The notes: generated by a model from the letters alone, not told the origin. DNA of 55,422 nucleotides from Gemmatimonadaceae bacterium (GCA_035633115.1 DASQFN010000050.1:1-55422), one strand, 5' to 3'; counted from the first letter of the stretch, positions 1 through 10,232 are shown. Program-made: numbers and translations.

Positions 1-2033
1 TCGGTCCAGACGCTGTCTCTCATCACGAACAGTCTATTGCCGGCTCGGCGAAGACCTTCCTTGTCGCGCGAGACGCCAGATGCTTCGTCGGCAGCAGAGA
101 GAGTTGTTGCGGCACGCTGGTCAGCCGATGCGCGAGCTGACTCGAACTTCGCCTTCGCAGCCTCCGCCGGAGCCGTTGCTGCTGCTGCTGCTGCGCCTGA
201 GATCGTAAGCTCTTGGAGCCGGCCCTGGAGTACAGGCGGTGCATTCGCGGCATTCTGTCGTCGGCGCGGATCCATTCCCGGCTCGAGAACCAGGTACGAC
301 GAGAATTCCGTGGGTATGCCGTAACGCTCTCCGAGCTCACGAATTTCATTATCGACTTCGCTCGATCCGCCATGCCGGCGCTTCTCCGCGCTCAGGTAGC
401 CGACGCGCTGCGTCGCCCAGAGTCGGGCGATGAATGAATTCTCGCGTGAGGCCGCTGGAAATACCACTCGACTGCTCCATTCAACTGGCCCGCTGGCGGT
501 CATGCCGGCAAAACGGAGTCGCGTCGAGCCCTCCCGGTCGTACCGTGCAAGCATCACGAAATCCTGCCCTGCGAAGATGTCGGACGGCTGAGACGGATGG
601 GTCTTCAGCAGCCTCACACCGTCGGCGTACACTCGCATGTCGGTGATCACCGGACTGGTGAGCCGGCTCGCTACTATGGATACCGCGCGTTCCACCGATT
701 CGTTCGGTCGCACGAAGTGCGCGGTACCACGCCCCTCGAGTGCCAGGCGCTCGACGAGAGAGACGTTGAGCTCGGCGCCCACGCCAAACGAGAATATCCT
801 GCGCGATCCTCTGAGTGACGCGACATGAGCAGCGATTACTTCGGGGTCGCGCTCCCCAACCGTTGGCTCACCGTCCGTCACGAAGAGAACCAGGCCGAGC
901 CGGCCCGGGGTAACCGCCGGTCTCAGTGCTTCCTCGAGCGCTCCGGAGATATTTGTCGACCCCGATGCATCGAGCGATTCCAGATACTCGGTCGCAGCTC
1001 TGACGTTTCGCGATGTCGCGAATACGAATTCATTCCGGAAGGTCCGGACGTCCGTCGAGAAATCCACGAGACGGAATCGGTCTGTCGGCCTGAGCGTAAC
1101 CAGCAGCTGTTTGCCTGCTTCACGTGCCTGGCGGATTTTCACGCCGCTCATCGATCCCGACACATCCAGCACGAGCGTTACATCCCGATCTGTGACCCTC
1201 GGCGCAACTGAAGGCGGCGACAGCGTGATCAGGGCGAAGCCGGGCTCCCGCGCCGGAGCGTATGCGAGCATCGAGATCGAGGGCGCCGTGGACCGGCGGA
1301 CCGGCACCAGTAGCGTTATCTCCCGGCCATCTCCGTTTACCGTGACCTCGCGCTTCGACCCGGCTCGTACCGTACTCAATGAATGCGTTGGAGAGTAGGC
1401 ATTGCCGTACGTCGCGTCCGACGGATAAGTCAGAGTGAAAGCGAGCCGTGCTTCGGGATTGCTCTGTCGGACTTCGGGCCCGGGCTTCGTGCCACGGAAG
1501 TAGTCCATTCTGAGAGCATCACCTTCGCGCTCCGCGACTGACTGGAATCTCACGACCACTTTCTTCTGCTCTCCCGCGGCAATCGGGAAAATTCGCGTGC
1601 GGAGCAGTCCATACCCCATCCATTCAACGAGCGCCGGATCGCGCTGCTGTCTGACGATTTGCTCGTATATCTGACGCGCCTCTGCTGCGGACATGGTTTC
1701 TCCCGACACCAGCTCGCCGTTGATCGAGAGCTTGAGATCCTGAAACGCCGCTCCTTTAGGCAACGGGAAGAGATAGTCGGCTTCGCCGATTCCTGATCCT
1801 CGATTCACAAAGGTCTCGGTGACTTCGTAGCGGAGCACTCCGTTCGTCAACTCTGCGTGTACCGCACTCGACTGTCGCACGACGCTCGGACTTCGAGGGC
1901 CGCATCTCAAGCACGGGCCGTCGGCCGGACACGGTCTTGGCGGGCATGGCCGCGGAATGATCCATCCCTGTGCAGGTACCAGAGAAGGAGTCAGGAGTAG
2001 CAAAAGGAATGACAGCGGGAACGACCTGCGCAT
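1..2033 (-). CDS. VIT domain / von Willebrand factor A domain protein (partial at left edge)
   Basis: The reading frame opens at ATG 2033 and runs off the left edge without a stop (677 codons visible). Residues 1-23 form a signal peptide (MRRSFPLSFLLLLL... ending VPA-Q). A short Cys/Pro-rich stretch follows, then a VIT domain at about residues 55-190, recognised by the RYEVTETFVNRG and YLFPLPKGAAF segments. A VWA domain starts near residue 285 with the metal-site motif DVSGSMS (Asp about 290) and continues to the FVTDGEPT segment. The tail has a poly-Ala run encoded by a (GCT)n microsatellite near 177-195. Family knowledge: VIT-VWA proteins (inter-alpha-trypsin-inhibitor heavy-chain type) are secreted or surface proteins involved in adhesion or protein interaction; many bacterial members carry a C-terminal sorting element, which would lie outside the window. 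Exact role unknown. Confidence 0.85.
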   Translation of the reverse strand, partial: MRRSFPLSFLLLLLTPSLVPAQGWIIPRPCPPRPCPADGPCLRCGPRSPSVVRQSSAVHAELTNGVLRYEVTETFVNRGSGIGEADYLFPLPKGAAFQDLKLSINGELVSGETMSAAEARQIYEQIVRQQRDPALVEWMGYGLLRTRIFPIAAGEQKKVVVRFQSVAEREGDALRMDYFRGTKPGPEVRQSNPEARLAFTLTYPSDATYGNAYSPTHSLSTVRAGSKREVTVNGDGREITLLVPVRRSTAPSISMLAYAPAREPGFALITLSPPSVAPRVTDRDVTLVLDVSGSMSGVKIRQAREAGKQLLVTLRPTDRFRLVDFSTDVRTFRNEFVFATSRNVRAATEYLESLDASGSTNISGALEEALRPAVTPGRLGLVLFVTDGEPTVGERDPEVIAAHVASLRGSRRIFSFGVGAELNVSLVERLALEGRGTAHFVRPNESVERAVSIVASRLTSPVITDMRVYADGVRLLKTHPSQPSDIFAGQDFVMLARYDREGSTRLRFAGMTASGPVEWSSRVVFPAASRENSFIARLWATQRVGYLSAEKRRHGGSSEVDNEIRELGERYGIPTEFSSYLVLEPGMDPRRRQNAANAPPVLQGRLQELTISGAAAAAATAPAEAAKAKFESARASADQRAATTLSAADEASGVSRDKEGLRRAGNRLFVMRDSVWT

Positions 2034-2094
2034 CGAAACCTCGGGAGTGGCGTCTATTGGTGTGACGCCTCCCGTGGCAGATCTTGCACATCTG

Positions 2095-2155
2095 CTGTCG
2101 CGTGCAGTTGAGCTGGAAGCCGGTAGCGTTTAGCGTTGAGCGGGTAGCGCGTGAT
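2095..2155. repeat. degenerate GGTAGCG-type intergenic repeat
   Basis: The gap between the VIT-VWA start and the end of the GGDEF gene contains imperfect copies of a GCGGGTAGCG-like word (GCCGGTAGCG, GCGGGTAGCG, with TTTAGCG between). Similar text recurs in the gaps at 6862-6953 and 35424-35525. No gene is seen here. It may also hold the VIT-VWA promoter, but no clear -35/-10 pair stands out. Confidence 0.4.
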
Positions 2156-2157
2156 CC

Positions 2158-3099
2158 TCAGTTGTTCCTGGACGCGCCTGCTGCCTCGGAGTCATTTCGA
2201 CGCGTGTTCTCCCCCGGCCGCTTCACGATCCGAACGTCGATCAGGGCGTGGTCGGCTCGATTCGCGGTGTCCTCGAGCCGCTCCTGCCCCTGCCTCGCAG
2301 CCCATCCGAGAGAAAACGAAACCGGACCGGTATCCAACGCCGCCGCCTGCAGCCGCCGGACCACGCGTTCCGTGGCCTGCAGATCCGCGCCAGAAAGAAT
2401 TATCAGGAACTCGTCACCTCCCATCCGCACCACCGGCTCCTCAGCTCGTACGTGACGCATCAGGAACCGGCTCATCCTGATGAGCACCGAGTCGCCCGCC
2501 GCGTGACCGTACTCATCGTTGTATTGCTTGAAGTTGTCAACGTCGGCGTACACACAGCCCCATTGCTCGTCTGCCGCAGTCGGTCGCTCGTAGAAGGTCT
2601 GCAGCTGCCGGCGGTTGTAGCACCCGGTGAGCGGATCGCGAATGCTCTGCTGCCGCAGCTGAGTCTCGAGATTCTTTCGCTCGGTTATGTCGACGAGGAT
2701 TCCGTGGTAAAGTGTCTCATTCGACGCCGGATCCTTGAGCTGGTACCAGGTGTCGAGGACCGTGCGGGACGTGCCGTCGAGACGCTTGATCTCGAGCTCG
2801 CGATTTCGGAGCGATCCCTCGCGCTCCATCAGGGCAATCTCACGCTTGCGAAGCTCCACGTCGACGAAGTCATCGACTCGATGACGCTTCATCTCATCGA
2901 GGCTGGCTATTCCGAATATCTCGAGAAAAGCGGGGTTCACGTCGAATATCTCCCCCGCCTCGTTCGTGATGTAAATCCCTTCCTGAAGATTCTGGGCGAA
3001 ATTGGCGAGCGTCTGGGCGTCGCTGAGACTTCGCAGCGCGTCCACCGATGTAGGCAGTTTCTGACTCGCGGCACGAGGTTCTTTACGCGGCATGTGCAT
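2158..3099 (-). CDS. PAS-GGDEF diguanylate cyclase
   Basis: Predicted cytosolic enzyme making cyclic di-GMP from two GTP. An N-terminal PAS domain (about residues 25-150; LQEGIYITNEAGEIFDVNPAF, then the PAC-like LYHGILVDITERK) is followed by a GGDEF domain beginning at RDPLTGCYNRR. The catalytic loop is the intact MGGDEFLII at about residue 226. There is no EAL domain and no membrane segment, so sensing is by the PAS domain. The final ADHALIDVR segment is a diverged form of the usual ADxALYxAK. The frame is open up to GTG 3213, which would overlap the divergent gene starting at 3191, so ATG 3099 (or 3093) is preferred; neither has a strong ribosome-binding site. Which signal it senses cannot be read from the sequence. 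Confidence 0.9.
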   Translation of the reverse strand: MHMPRKEPRAASQKLPTSVDALRSLSDAQTLANFAQNLQEGIYITNEAGEIFDVNPAFLEIFGIASLDEMKRHRVDDFVDVELRKREIALMEREGSLRNRELEIKRLDGTSRTVLDTWYQLKDPASNETLYHGILVDITERKNLETQLRQQSIRDPLTGCYNRRQLQTFYERPTAADEQWGCVYADVDNFKQYNDEYGHAAGDSVLIRMSRFLMRHVRAEEPVVRMGGDEFLIILSGADLQATERVVRRLQAAALDTGPVSFSLGWAARQGQERLEDTANRADHALIDVRIVKRPGENTRRNDSEAAGASRNN

Positions 3100-3190
3100 T
3101 GCCCCATAGGAGCCAGTAAAATTGAGAGCCCAAATGTATGCCACCCTCGCGTTCGAAGGAACAGATGGCTGATCGCGGTCCCGGAGACCG

Positions 3191-4174
3191 ATGACGGGGC
3201 CATCTGCCGGCATTCATCACGTCACGGCCATAGCGAGCGATCCGCAGCGCAACCTCGACTTTTACGCCGGGATTCTCGGAATGCGCCTCGTGAAGCGCAC
3301 CGTGAACTTCGACGATCCCACTACATACCACTTCTACTTTAGCAATGCGGAAGGAACGCCCGGCAGCATCCTGACGTTCTTTCCCTGGCCCGACGCCCGC
3401 CGCGGGCGCCAGGGGTCCGGCCAGGTTGCGGTTGCTTCTTTCGCAATACTTCCCAGCTCCGTTGGCTTCTGGATCGAGCGATTCATCAAGTATCACGTCG
3501 AGTTCAGTCAACCGGTGTCGCGCTTCGACGAAGAGCGCGTGATCGCCTTCAAGGATCCTGACGGGCTCATGGGAGAGCTGGTCGCGCATCCATCCGCTGA
3601 ATCACGCACGGGATGGGAGACACGCTCCGTTCCGGCCGATCATTCCATTCGCGGTATCTACTCCGTCACGCTCTGGCAGGAGAGCTGTGAGCTCACGGGG
3701 AAGCTGCTCACCGATCAGCTCGGATTCCAGGCCGTGCGCGAGCAGGCAAGCATTTTCCGTTACGCAGCCACGTCAGGCTCCGAAAATGGCAGCAGGCAGG
3801 AGTCCATTGTGGACTTGAGATGCGTACCCGGTCTCTGGCCCGGAGTGATGGGCGCCGGAACCATTCATCACGTCGCGTTTCGCACGCCTGATGATGAAGC
3901 GCAGGCGAAAGTCAGGCTCGAGCTTGTGGCATTGGGATTCAACGTCACGCCTGTGATCGATCGCGAGTATTTCCACTCGGTGTATTTTCGCGAGCCCGGG
4001 GGAGTATTGTTCGAGATCGCAACAGATCCTCCCGGTTTCACAGTCGATGAGCCCGCCGATTCACTCGGTCAATCGCTGAAGCTTCCTCAATGGCTCGAGC
4101 CCCGGCGCTTCGAGATCGAAGCACTGTTGCCCAACATCCGCCTGCCGATGATGCTGCGAGGCCCGAATGCCTGA
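3191..4174 (+). CDS. ring-cleaving dioxygenase / glyoxalase-fold protein (MhqO type)
   Basis: 327 residues with two tandem vicinal-oxygen-chelate (glyoxalase) modules. The first begins [37 protein letters not shown], highly typical of the MhqO/MhqA/MhqE hydroquinone-dioxygenase group; the second starts near residue 150 ([11 protein letters not shown]) and includes HHVAF and a [12 protein letters not shown] strand. Metal ligands of this fold are expected at the first His (HHV), the second-module His (HHVAF) and the Glu in LFEIA; all are present. In Bacillus such proteins are induced by quinones and open hydroquinone rings; the substrate here is inferred only at that level. It is the first gene of a tight plus-strand cluster: its stop overlaps the transketolase start by 8 bp, suggesting translational coupling. 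Confidence 0.88.
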   Translation: MTGPSAGIHHVTAIASDPQRNLDFYAGILGMRLVKRTVNFDDPTTYHFYFSNAEGTPGSILTFFPWPDARRGRQGSGQVAVASFAILPSSVGFWIERFIKYHVEFSQPVSRFDEERVIAFKDPDGLMGELVAHPSAESRTGWETRSVPADHSIRGIYSVTLWQESCELTGKLLTDQLGFQAVREQASIFRYAATSGSENGSRQESIVDLRCVPGLWPGVMGAGTIHHVAFRTPDDEAQAKVRLELVALGFNVTPVIDREYFHSVYFREPGGVLFEIATDPPGFTVDEPADSLGQSLKLPQWLEPRRFEIEALLPNIRLPMMLRGPNA

Positions 4175-6239
4175 CACACAGCTAAAGACTAACTTGATGA
4201 CCGATATGAATCACACCGCTTCTTCCGGGCTCGATGACCTTTGCATCAACGCGATTCGAGTCCTCTCGATGGACGCTGTCCAGAAAGCGGACTCGGGGCA
4301 TCCAGGAACTCCGATGGCGCTCGCTCCTCTCGCCTATGTGCTGTGGGGTCGGCACCTCCGATTCAACCCGGCCGATCCGAGCTGGCTCGACCGCGACCGC
4401 TTCGTCCTCTCCGCCGGCCACGCATCGATGCTGCTTTACAGCGTTTTGTATCTCACCGGTTATGACCTGACGCTCGACGACATCAAGCACTTCAGGCAAT
4501 GGGAGAGGAAGACGCCGGGTCATCCCGAGTACCGGTACACGCCCGGAGTGGAAACCACCACGGGTCCGCTTGGTCAGGGATTCGGAAATGCCGTAGGTAT
4601 GGCGGTGGGCGAGGCTTTGCTCGCGTCGGTGTTCAATCGCGACGGTCACGCGATCATGGATCATCACACGTACTTCATCGCTAGCGACGGCGATCTCATG
4701 GAAGGCGTGTCCCACGAGGCTGCTTCCTTTGCCGGACACGCGCGACTCGGGAAGATCGTCGGCGTCTACGACGACAACCACATCACGATCGAGGGCGACA
4801 CCGCTCTCACCTACAGTGATGACGTCGCAAAACGATTCGAGAGTTACCACTGGCACGTTCAGCGGGTGGACGACGCGAACGATCTCGATGCTCTGGACAA
4901 GGCTATCACCCTCGCCAAGGCGGAACAGGAGCGGCCGTCTCTGATCATCGTGCGCTCACACATCGGTTACGGCAGCCCGAACAAGCATGACACTGCCGAG
5001 GCACACGGGTCGCCATTGGGCGAGGATGAGGTGAAGCTGACGAAAGAGGCGCTGGGATATCCCTCGCTGGAGCCATTCTACGTCGCGCCTGAAGCGCTCG
5101 ACCACTGGCGGAAAATCGGTGCTCGCGGGCGGAGCGTTCAAGCCAAGTGGCAGAAGCGCTACGAGAGCTACAGGACGACATACCCCGACGTTGCCGCTGA
5201 GCTGGAGCGACGGATTCAAGGCGAGCTTATGGACGGATGGGAGGACTTGATTCCCAGTTTCACCGCTGAGAACGGAAACATCGCAAGCAGAGCCGCGTCG
5301 GGCATCGTGCTCAACGCCATCGCGCCGAAGGTACCAGAGCTCGTAGGCGGGTCGGCAGATCTTGCGTCATCGACGAATACGATCGTAAAAGGCGAGCCGA
5401 GCTTCGGTCCCGACAACCATGCCGGTCGCAATTTCCATTTCGGGATCCGCGAGCATGGAATGGGGTCGATCATGAACGGGATGGCCCTGCACGGCGGGGT
5501 GATCCCGTACGGCGCGACCTTCCTGATTTTCTCTGATTATATGCGGCCGCCAATCCGGCTCGCGTCGTTCATGAAAGTGCACGTCGTGTACGTCTACACA
5601 CACGACTCGATTGGATTGGGTGAGGACGGCCCCACACATCAGCCGGTTGAGCAGTTGAGTGCCCTCCGAGCCATTCCCGGAATGACGGTCATTCGGCCCG
5701 CCGATGCATCGGAGACCGCCGAAGCATGGCGAGTCACACTGAAGAACAGGAACGGTCCGGTCGCCCTGGTGCTTACTCGGCAGAAGCTTGGCTTGATCGA
5801 CCGTACGAAATACGCGTCGGCGAGCGGCGTTGCGCGTGGAGCGTATGTGCTTGCCGATTCGCCTGGCGGACCACCGCAGGTCATTCTCATCTCGACAGGA
5901 TCGGAGGTCGCGCTCATTCTCGAGGCCCACCAGCGACTTGAAAAGGACGGCATCAGAGTGCGCGCCGTGAGCATGCCGAGCCACGAGCTGTTCGAGAGAG
6001 AGACCGCGGAATACCGGAACAGCATCCTTGCGCCGGGAGTGAAGCGCATCGCGGTCGAGGCAGCTCACCCGATGTCGTGGTACCGCTGGGTAGGGGACGA
6101 CGGAATGATCATTGGAATCGAGCGATTCGGCGCATCGGCTCCCTACAAGGACATTTATACCCACCTCGGCCTCACCGTAGACAGGATCGTCGACGTCGCG
6201 AAGCAAATTGTCGAGCCTGCCGCATCTCCTCGGTCGTGA
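4167..6239 (+). CDS. tkt: transketolase
   Basis: 690 residues, slightly longer than the usual 660-670. Transketolase moves a two-carbon ketol unit between sugar phosphates in the non-oxidative pentose phosphate pathway, using thiamine diphosphate and Mg. Seen: the N-terminal [21 protein letters not shown] block, the cofactor motif [13 protein letters not shown] followed by [12 protein letters not shown], the pyrimidine-domain segment [20 protein letters not shown], the [20 protein letters not shown] block, and a C-terminal transketolase domain ending in [13 protein letters not shown]. All active-site regions look intact. ATG 4167 overlaps the upstream gene by 8 bp and has GAGG upstream; ATG 4197 (MTDMNHT) is an alternative giving a more typical length. 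The stop overlaps the GTG of the next gene (GTGA), indicating one transcript. Confidence 0.97.
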   Translation: MPDTQLKTNLMTDMNHTASSGLDDLCINAIRVLSMDAVQKADSGHPGTPMALAPLAYVLWGRHLRFNPADPSWLDRDRFVLSAGHASMLLYSVLYLTGYDLTLDDIKHFRQWERKTPGHPEYRYTPGVETTTGPLGQGFGNAVGMAVGEALLASVFNRDGHAIMDHHTYFIASDGDLMEGVSHEAASFAGHARLGKIVGVYDDNHITIEGDTALTYSDDVAKRFESYHWHVQRVDDANDLDALDKAITLAKAEQERPSLIIVRSHIGYGSPNKHDTAEAHGSPLGEDEVKLTKEALGYPSLEPFYVAPEALDHWRKIGARGRSVQAKWQKRYESYRTTYPDVAAELERRIQGELMDGWEDLIPSFTAENGNIASRAASGIVLNAIAPKVPELVGGSADLASSTNTIVKGEPSFGPDNHAGRNFHFGIREHGMGSIMNGMALHGGVIPYGATFLIFSDYMRPPIRLASFMKVHVVYVYTHDSIGLGEDGPTHQPVEQLSALRAIPGMTVIRPADASETAEAWRVTLKNRNGPVALVLTRQKLGLIDRTKYASASGVARGAYVLADSPGGPPQVILISTGSEVALILEAHQRLEKDGIRVRAVSMPSHELFERETAEYRNSILAPGVKRIAVEAAHPMSWYRWVGDDGMIIGIERFGASAPYKDIYTHLGLTVDRIVDVAKQIVEPAASPRS

Positions 6240-6865
6240 GACTCCGCGACATCAGCATCCCGCTCGCCAACGGAACTCCCGAATGGCCGGGTGACACACC
6301 TTTTTCCTGCGGGTGGAGTGCGACAGTAGCACAGGGGTCGAGCGTCAACGTCTCGACTTATACAACCAGCCCGCACGTTGGCACACACGCCGATGCGCCG
6401 CTTCACGTGAGGACCGGATGGTCCGGCTCACACGAGCTTCCGCTCGAGGCGTTTTACGGACTCGCCGCTGTTGTCGATGTGACAAGCCTGAGTGAGGAGA
6501 TCGAGATCGGCGCGATCAATGCGGCAGTCGGCGCAGGGCGAGTCGAGCGCGTTCTTCTCAAGACCGGCAACACAATCGGGTCGGGCGGCTTCCCCGAGTC
6601 GTGGCCGAGGCTCTCGGAGGCGTGCGCTCGGGCGCTTCTCGGTCGCGGACTTCGCCTGCTCGGCGTCGATGCTCCGTCGGTTGACGAGCGCCACAGCAAG
6701 AGCCTGCCAGTGCACAAGATGATCTTCTCCGGCAACGGCTGCATTCTGGAGAATCTCGATCTCCGCCGCATTACGCCGGGCTACTACGAACTGATGGCGT
6801 TCCCGATCAAGATGATGTCGTTGGACGCAGCGCCGGTAAGAGCAATCTTAAGGGATATTGAGTAG
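6236..6865 (+). CDS. cyclase family protein (kynurenine formamidase-like hydrolase)
   Basis: 209 residues from GTG 6236, which overlaps the transketolase stop by 4 bp. The protein starts [22 protein letters not shown] and contains the metal-binding signature [11 protein letters not shown] (HxGTHxDxPxH), then a middle block with LLKTGN and a late [19 protein letters not shown] segment. This is the cyclase/KynB fold, a Zn-dependent hydrolase family that includes arylformamidase (N-formylkynurenine to kynurenine plus formate) and isatin hydrolase. The DAPSVD and HK elements are typical of the KynB-like branch. No other tryptophan-catabolism genes are nearby, so the substrate is unproven. A non-ATG start and no clear ribosome-binding site suggest it is translated by coupling to tkt. 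Confidence 0.88.
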   Translation: MRLRDISIPLANGTPEWPGDTPFSCGWSATVAQGSSVNVSTYTTSPHVGTHADAPLHVRTGWSGSHELPLEAFYGLAAVVDVTSLSEEIEIGAINAAVGAGRVERVLLKTGNTIGSGGFPESWPRLSEACARALLGRGLRLLGVDAPSVDERHSKSLPVHKMIFSGNGCILENLDLRRITPGYYELMAFPIKMMSLDAAPVRAILRDIE

Positions 6866-6953
6866 CCGGTAACGCGTAGCCGGTAACCGGTGACGGCTGG
6901 CGGGCGACGGCTATCGCGTCGCGGCCAGCAGGTACGGGCAGCGGATAGCGATT
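6862..6953. repeat. degenerate GGTAACGCGTAGC intergenic repeat
   Basis: The gap between the two convergent genes is filled by a run of related words: GTAGCCGGTAACGCGTAGC, CCGGTAACCGGTGACGG and GGTACGGGCAGCGGATAGCG (6931-6950). The last is nearly identical to 35494-35514. No coding potential is seen. Confidence 0.5.
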
Positions 6954-6976
6954 TTTAGTATCGTAATGCTACTATG

Positions 6977-8539
6977 TTACCACCGCCGCGGTGATCTCCG
7001 CCGCGGCGCTCCGAACAACGCTCCCATGATCCCGCGAGTTACGGCACCAGCAACGGTGCGCGCAACGGGCGATTTGAGAACCTGTTCGAACGTGCTCGGC
7101 GGCTCCTTTGCGCCGCGTCGGCTGGCCGGTGCAGCCGGTGCTGTGGGCGCCTGCTGCCACGGAGCCTGGGGCTCGACAGCAGGTGCACCAAGAGCAGGGG
7201 CAACTCTCGCCGCGAGACGTTCTCTCGCGCTCTCTCGGTCAATCGGCTGTGCGTATTCGCTTACCTGGCGTGAAGTGGCCACGCGTCTGGCGAGCTCGTC
7301 GTCGGGCAATGGCGACATGCTCGACGAAGGGGGAATCAGGCGCGTCGCGAACGGCGGCGTGGGCACTCCTTTGGGCGAGAGAACGGTAATGAATGCCTCC
7401 CCGATCCCCAGTGTCGTCAGTGTCTCCTCGACGTCGTAGTACGGAGTCTTCGGAAAAGTCCTGGCCGCTGCCCGCAGCGCCTTGTCATCATCCGGAGTGA
7501 ATGCGCGCAATGCGTGCTGCACGCGGTGGCCCAGCTGTGCCAGCACATCTTCGTGGATGTCCTTCGGACTCTGGGTGATGAAGAACACGCCTACGCCCTT
7601 CGATCGAATCAGACGGACGACCTGCTGGATCTGATTGAGCAGCGCTTTGCTCGCTCCGTTGAAAACCAGATGCGCCTCGTCGAAGAAGAACACGAGCTTC
7701 GGCTTGTCTATATCGCCAACCTCCGGAAGCTCGTTGTAGAGAGTCGCCAGCATCCATAGCATGAACGTGCTGAACAGGTCCGGCTTGTCCTGTATGTCCT
7801 GCAGCTCGAGAATGCTTATCAACCCCCGCCCGTCACGCTCTACCTGCATCAGGTCCTGCAAGTCGAACTCCGGCTCGCCGAAGAACTTCTCGGCTCCCTG
7901 CTGCTCGAGCTCTACCATCTCCCGAAGTAGCACGCCAACGGTTTGTTTGGACATTCCTCCGTAAGTCTTGAGCTCGGCGGCGCCGTCGGTGGTGAGATAC
8001 TGGAGCACCGCGCGCAAATCGGCGAAATCCAGAAGCAGGAGGCCTTTGTCGTCGCAGTACTTGAAGACCAGCGCGAGAACACTCGACTGCGTCTCGTTGA
8101 GGCCCAGGACCCGTGAGAGCAGCAGTGGCCCGAACGACGAGACCGTCGCCCGCAGCTGGGCTCCCTTCGAGCCGGAAAGGCTCAGGAACTCAACCGGAAA
8201 AGCCGATGGCTTCCAGTCGTATCCTGTCTCCTTCGCTCTTGTAGTGATGCGATCGTTCGACGCGCCGTTGGTACCGAGCCCCGATATGTCACCCTTGATG
8301 TCAGCAACGAACACCGGGACGCCGGCCTGTGAGAGCTGCTCCGCTATCAGCTGCAAGGTGCGCGTTTTTCCGGTTCCGGTCGCCCCGGCTATCAGCCCGT
8401 GGCGGTTCATCATCGGAATCGGAATCGAGACCATCGGCGATGGCTCGCATTCCCCGTCGTGAACGATGGCGCCAAGTGTTACCGCGTTCGCCGCCGAAGG
8501 AAAGGCGGCACGCCCTGCATCCAGAACCTTCTTGTCCAT
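6977..8539 (-). CDS. DUF853 / HerA-like ATP-binding protein (YjgR type)
   Basis: 520 residues. Seen: Walker A GATGTGKT at residues 52-59, followed by FVADIKGDISGLG; Walker B KLVFFFDEAHLVF; a sensor-like GVGVFFITQSP segment; and the FPKTPYYDVEETLTTLGIGEAFITVLSPKG tail block typical of the DUF853 family. These are HerA/FtsK-superfamily ATPases of uncertain role; E. coli YjgR is the named member. After about residue 430 the protein becomes a Pro/Ala-rich linker ending in basic residues, so the C-terminus is probably disordered. Start ATG 8539 is preceded by AGGGA at good spacing. It is divergent from the FAD-Rieske gene across a 133-bp promoter gap. Function inferred only at family level. Confidence 0.9.
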   Translation of the reverse strand: MDKKVLDAGRAAFPSAANAVTLGAIVHDGECEPSPMVSIPIPMMNRHGLIAGATGTGKTRTLQLIAEQLSQAGVPVFVADIKGDISGLGTNGASNDRITTRAKETGYDWKPSAFPVEFLSLSGSKGAQLRATVSSFGPLLLSRVLGLNETQSSVLALVFKYCDDKGLLLLDFADLRAVLQYLTTDGAAELKTYGGMSKQTVGVLLREMVELEQQGAEKFFGEPEFDLQDLMQVERDGRGLISILELQDIQDKPDLFSTFMLWMLATLYNELPEVGDIDKPKLVFFFDEAHLVFNGASKALLNQIQQVVRLIRSKGVGVFFITQSPKDIHEDVLAQLGHRVQHALRAFTPDDDKALRAAARTFPKTPYYDVEETLTTLGIGEAFITVLSPKGVPTPPFATRLIPPSSSMSPLPDDELARRVATSRQVSEYAQPIDRESARERLAARVAPALGAPAVEPQAPWQQAPTAPAAPASRRGAKEPPSTFEQVLKSPVARTVAGAVTRGIMGALFGAPRRRSPRRW

Positions 8540-8672
8540 TGTTCCCTGCGCTTGAGCGTTATGTGTGCGATGGTGCGTCGGCTTCTTTGGCTAGAGTACC
8601 ATGTGGCATACCCTATGCGCCATAGCACCACCGCACCGCTGATTTTCATTCACCACACGCAATTAACAGGCA

Positions 8673-10232
8673 ATGCGAAGCGACTCCGGCCACACTACGT
8701 CTGTCTGGATGGCTACCGATGTCCCGGAGCTTCCGACGCTGTCCCACGACATCCGCACTAACGTTTGCATAGTGGGGGCCGGTATTGCCGGAATGACGAC
8801 CGCATACCTCCTCGCCCGGGCAGGCCGAGCAGTCGTGGTGATAGACGACGGACCGATCGGGGGAGGTGAAACCGGGCGCACGACTGCCCACATAACGGCT
8901 GCACTCGACGATTACTACACCGAGATCGAGAAGCTGCACGGTGAAGAGGGAGCCCGCGTGGCGGCCGAGAGTCATACAGCCGCAATCAACCGCATTGAAG
9001 CCATCGCTTCACTCGAGGACATCGATTGCGATTTCGAAAGAGTCGATGGCTATTTGTTTCTCGGCCCTCGAGATGACCGCAAGCTCCTCGAGGAGGAGCT
9101 CGCAGCAGCGCATCGGGCCGGACTCTCCGATGTCGAATTGGTGGAACGCGTGCCGGTCAATTCCTTCGAGAGTGGGCCTGCCCTCTGCTATCCGCGGCAG
9201 GCACAGTTTCATCCTCTCAAGTATCTGAACGGTCTTGCCCGCGCGATCATGCGCGACGGCGGACACCTCTTTTCAGGTGCTCATGCGGAAAGTATCCAGG
9301 ACGGAGAGCCCGCCAAGGTTACGACATCCGACGGGCACGTGATCACTGCCGACAGTATTGTCGTCGCGACGAATACACCCGTCAACGACTGGGTGATACT
9401 GCACACGAAGCAGTCGGCGTACCGAACCTACGTCATCGCAGCGAGAATTCCGCGCGAATCAGTTCCACGCGGGCTCTACTGGGATACGCACGATCCCTAC
9501 CACTACGTCCGCCTTCAGGAAGTCGACCCACTTGTGAATCCTTCCCGAAACGAAGAGCTCCTGATCGTTGGCGGCGAAGACCACAAGACAGGGCAGGCCG
9601 ATGACGCCGACGAGCGCTTCAAGCGCCTCGAGAAATGGACACGCCAGCGCTTTCCGATGATCCAGAACATCGACTTCCGCTGGTCAGGCCAGATCATGGA
9701 GCCCGTCGATTACATGGCTTTCATCGGCAAGAACCCCGGCGCCGACGAGCACATCTTCATTGCTACCGGGGATTCCGGAAACGGCATCACACACGGAACG
9801 ATCGCCGGACTCCTTCTCACCGATCTCATCCTCGGCAAGAAGAATCCGTGGTCGAAGCTCTACGATCCCTCGCGCGTCACCTTGCGCGCGACGACGGAGT
9901 TTCTCAAGGAAAACCTCAACGTCGCCGGACAGTACAGCGACTGGGCGACCAGCGGCGACGTCAGCTCCTACGATGAGATCCCGCCGGGAACCGGCGCGGT
10001 GCTCAGACGCGGTATGACCAAGATTGCCGTCTATCGCGACGAACAGGGGAATTTCCACGAGCGCTCGGCTGTCTGCACACATCTCTACTGCATTGTCGAC
10101 TGGAACAGTGCCGAACGAACCTGGGATTGTCCCTGCCATGGATCGAGGTTCGATCCCTATGGCCAGGTCGTGAATGGGCCAGCGATTACGCCGCTGTCGG
10201 AGGTGGAATCGGGAGCCCCAGCGTCACAATGA
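8673..10232 (+). CDS. FAD-dependent oxidoreductase with C-terminal Rieske [2Fe-2S] domain
   Basis: 519 residues. An N-terminal dinucleotide-binding motif (VCIVGAGIAGMTTAYLLARAG, about residues 32-52) opens a DAO-type FAD domain that continues to FIATGDSGNGITHGTIAG, which closes the FAD site. Residues from about 425 form a Rieske domain with the cluster ligands CTH (about 468) and CPCHGSRFD (about 486), both complete. Family knowledge: DadA-like oxidoreductases fused to a Rieske domain are widespread; their substrates are mostly unknown. Start ATG 8673 has AACAGG upstream; ATG 8709 is possible. The 3' end overlaps the end of the giant minus-strand glucan-synthase gene by 47 bp, tail to tail. 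Confidence 0.92.
   Translation: MRSDSGHTTSVWMATDVPELPTLSHDIRTNVCIVGAGIAGMTTAYLLARAGRAVVVIDDGPIGGGETGRTTAHITAALDDYYTEIEKLHGEEGARVAAESHTAAINRIEAIASLEDIDCDFERVDGYLFLGPRDDRKLLEEELAAAHRAGLSDVELVERVPVNSFESGPALCYPRQAQFHPLKYLNGLARAIMRDGGHLFSGAHAESIQDGEPAKVTTSDGHVITADSIVVATNTPVNDWVILHTKQSAYRTYVIAARIPRESVPRGLYWDTHDPYHYVRLQEVDPLVNPSRNEELLIVGGEDHKTGQADDADERFKRLEKWTRQRFPMIQNIDFRWSGQIMEPVDYMAFIGKNPGADEHIFIATGDSGNGITHGTIAGLLLTDLILGKKNPWSKLYDPSRVTLRATTEFLKENLNVAGQYSDWATSGDVSSYDEIPPGTGAVLRRGMTKIAVYRDEQGNFHERSAVCTHLYCIVDWNSAERTWDCPCHGSRFDPYGQVVNGPAITPLSEVESGAPASQ

Noticed and set aside
176-197. (GCT)n microsatellite
   Set aside because: Lies inside the VIT-VWA gene and simply encodes a poly-Ala run; no sign of phase variation such as a frame change.
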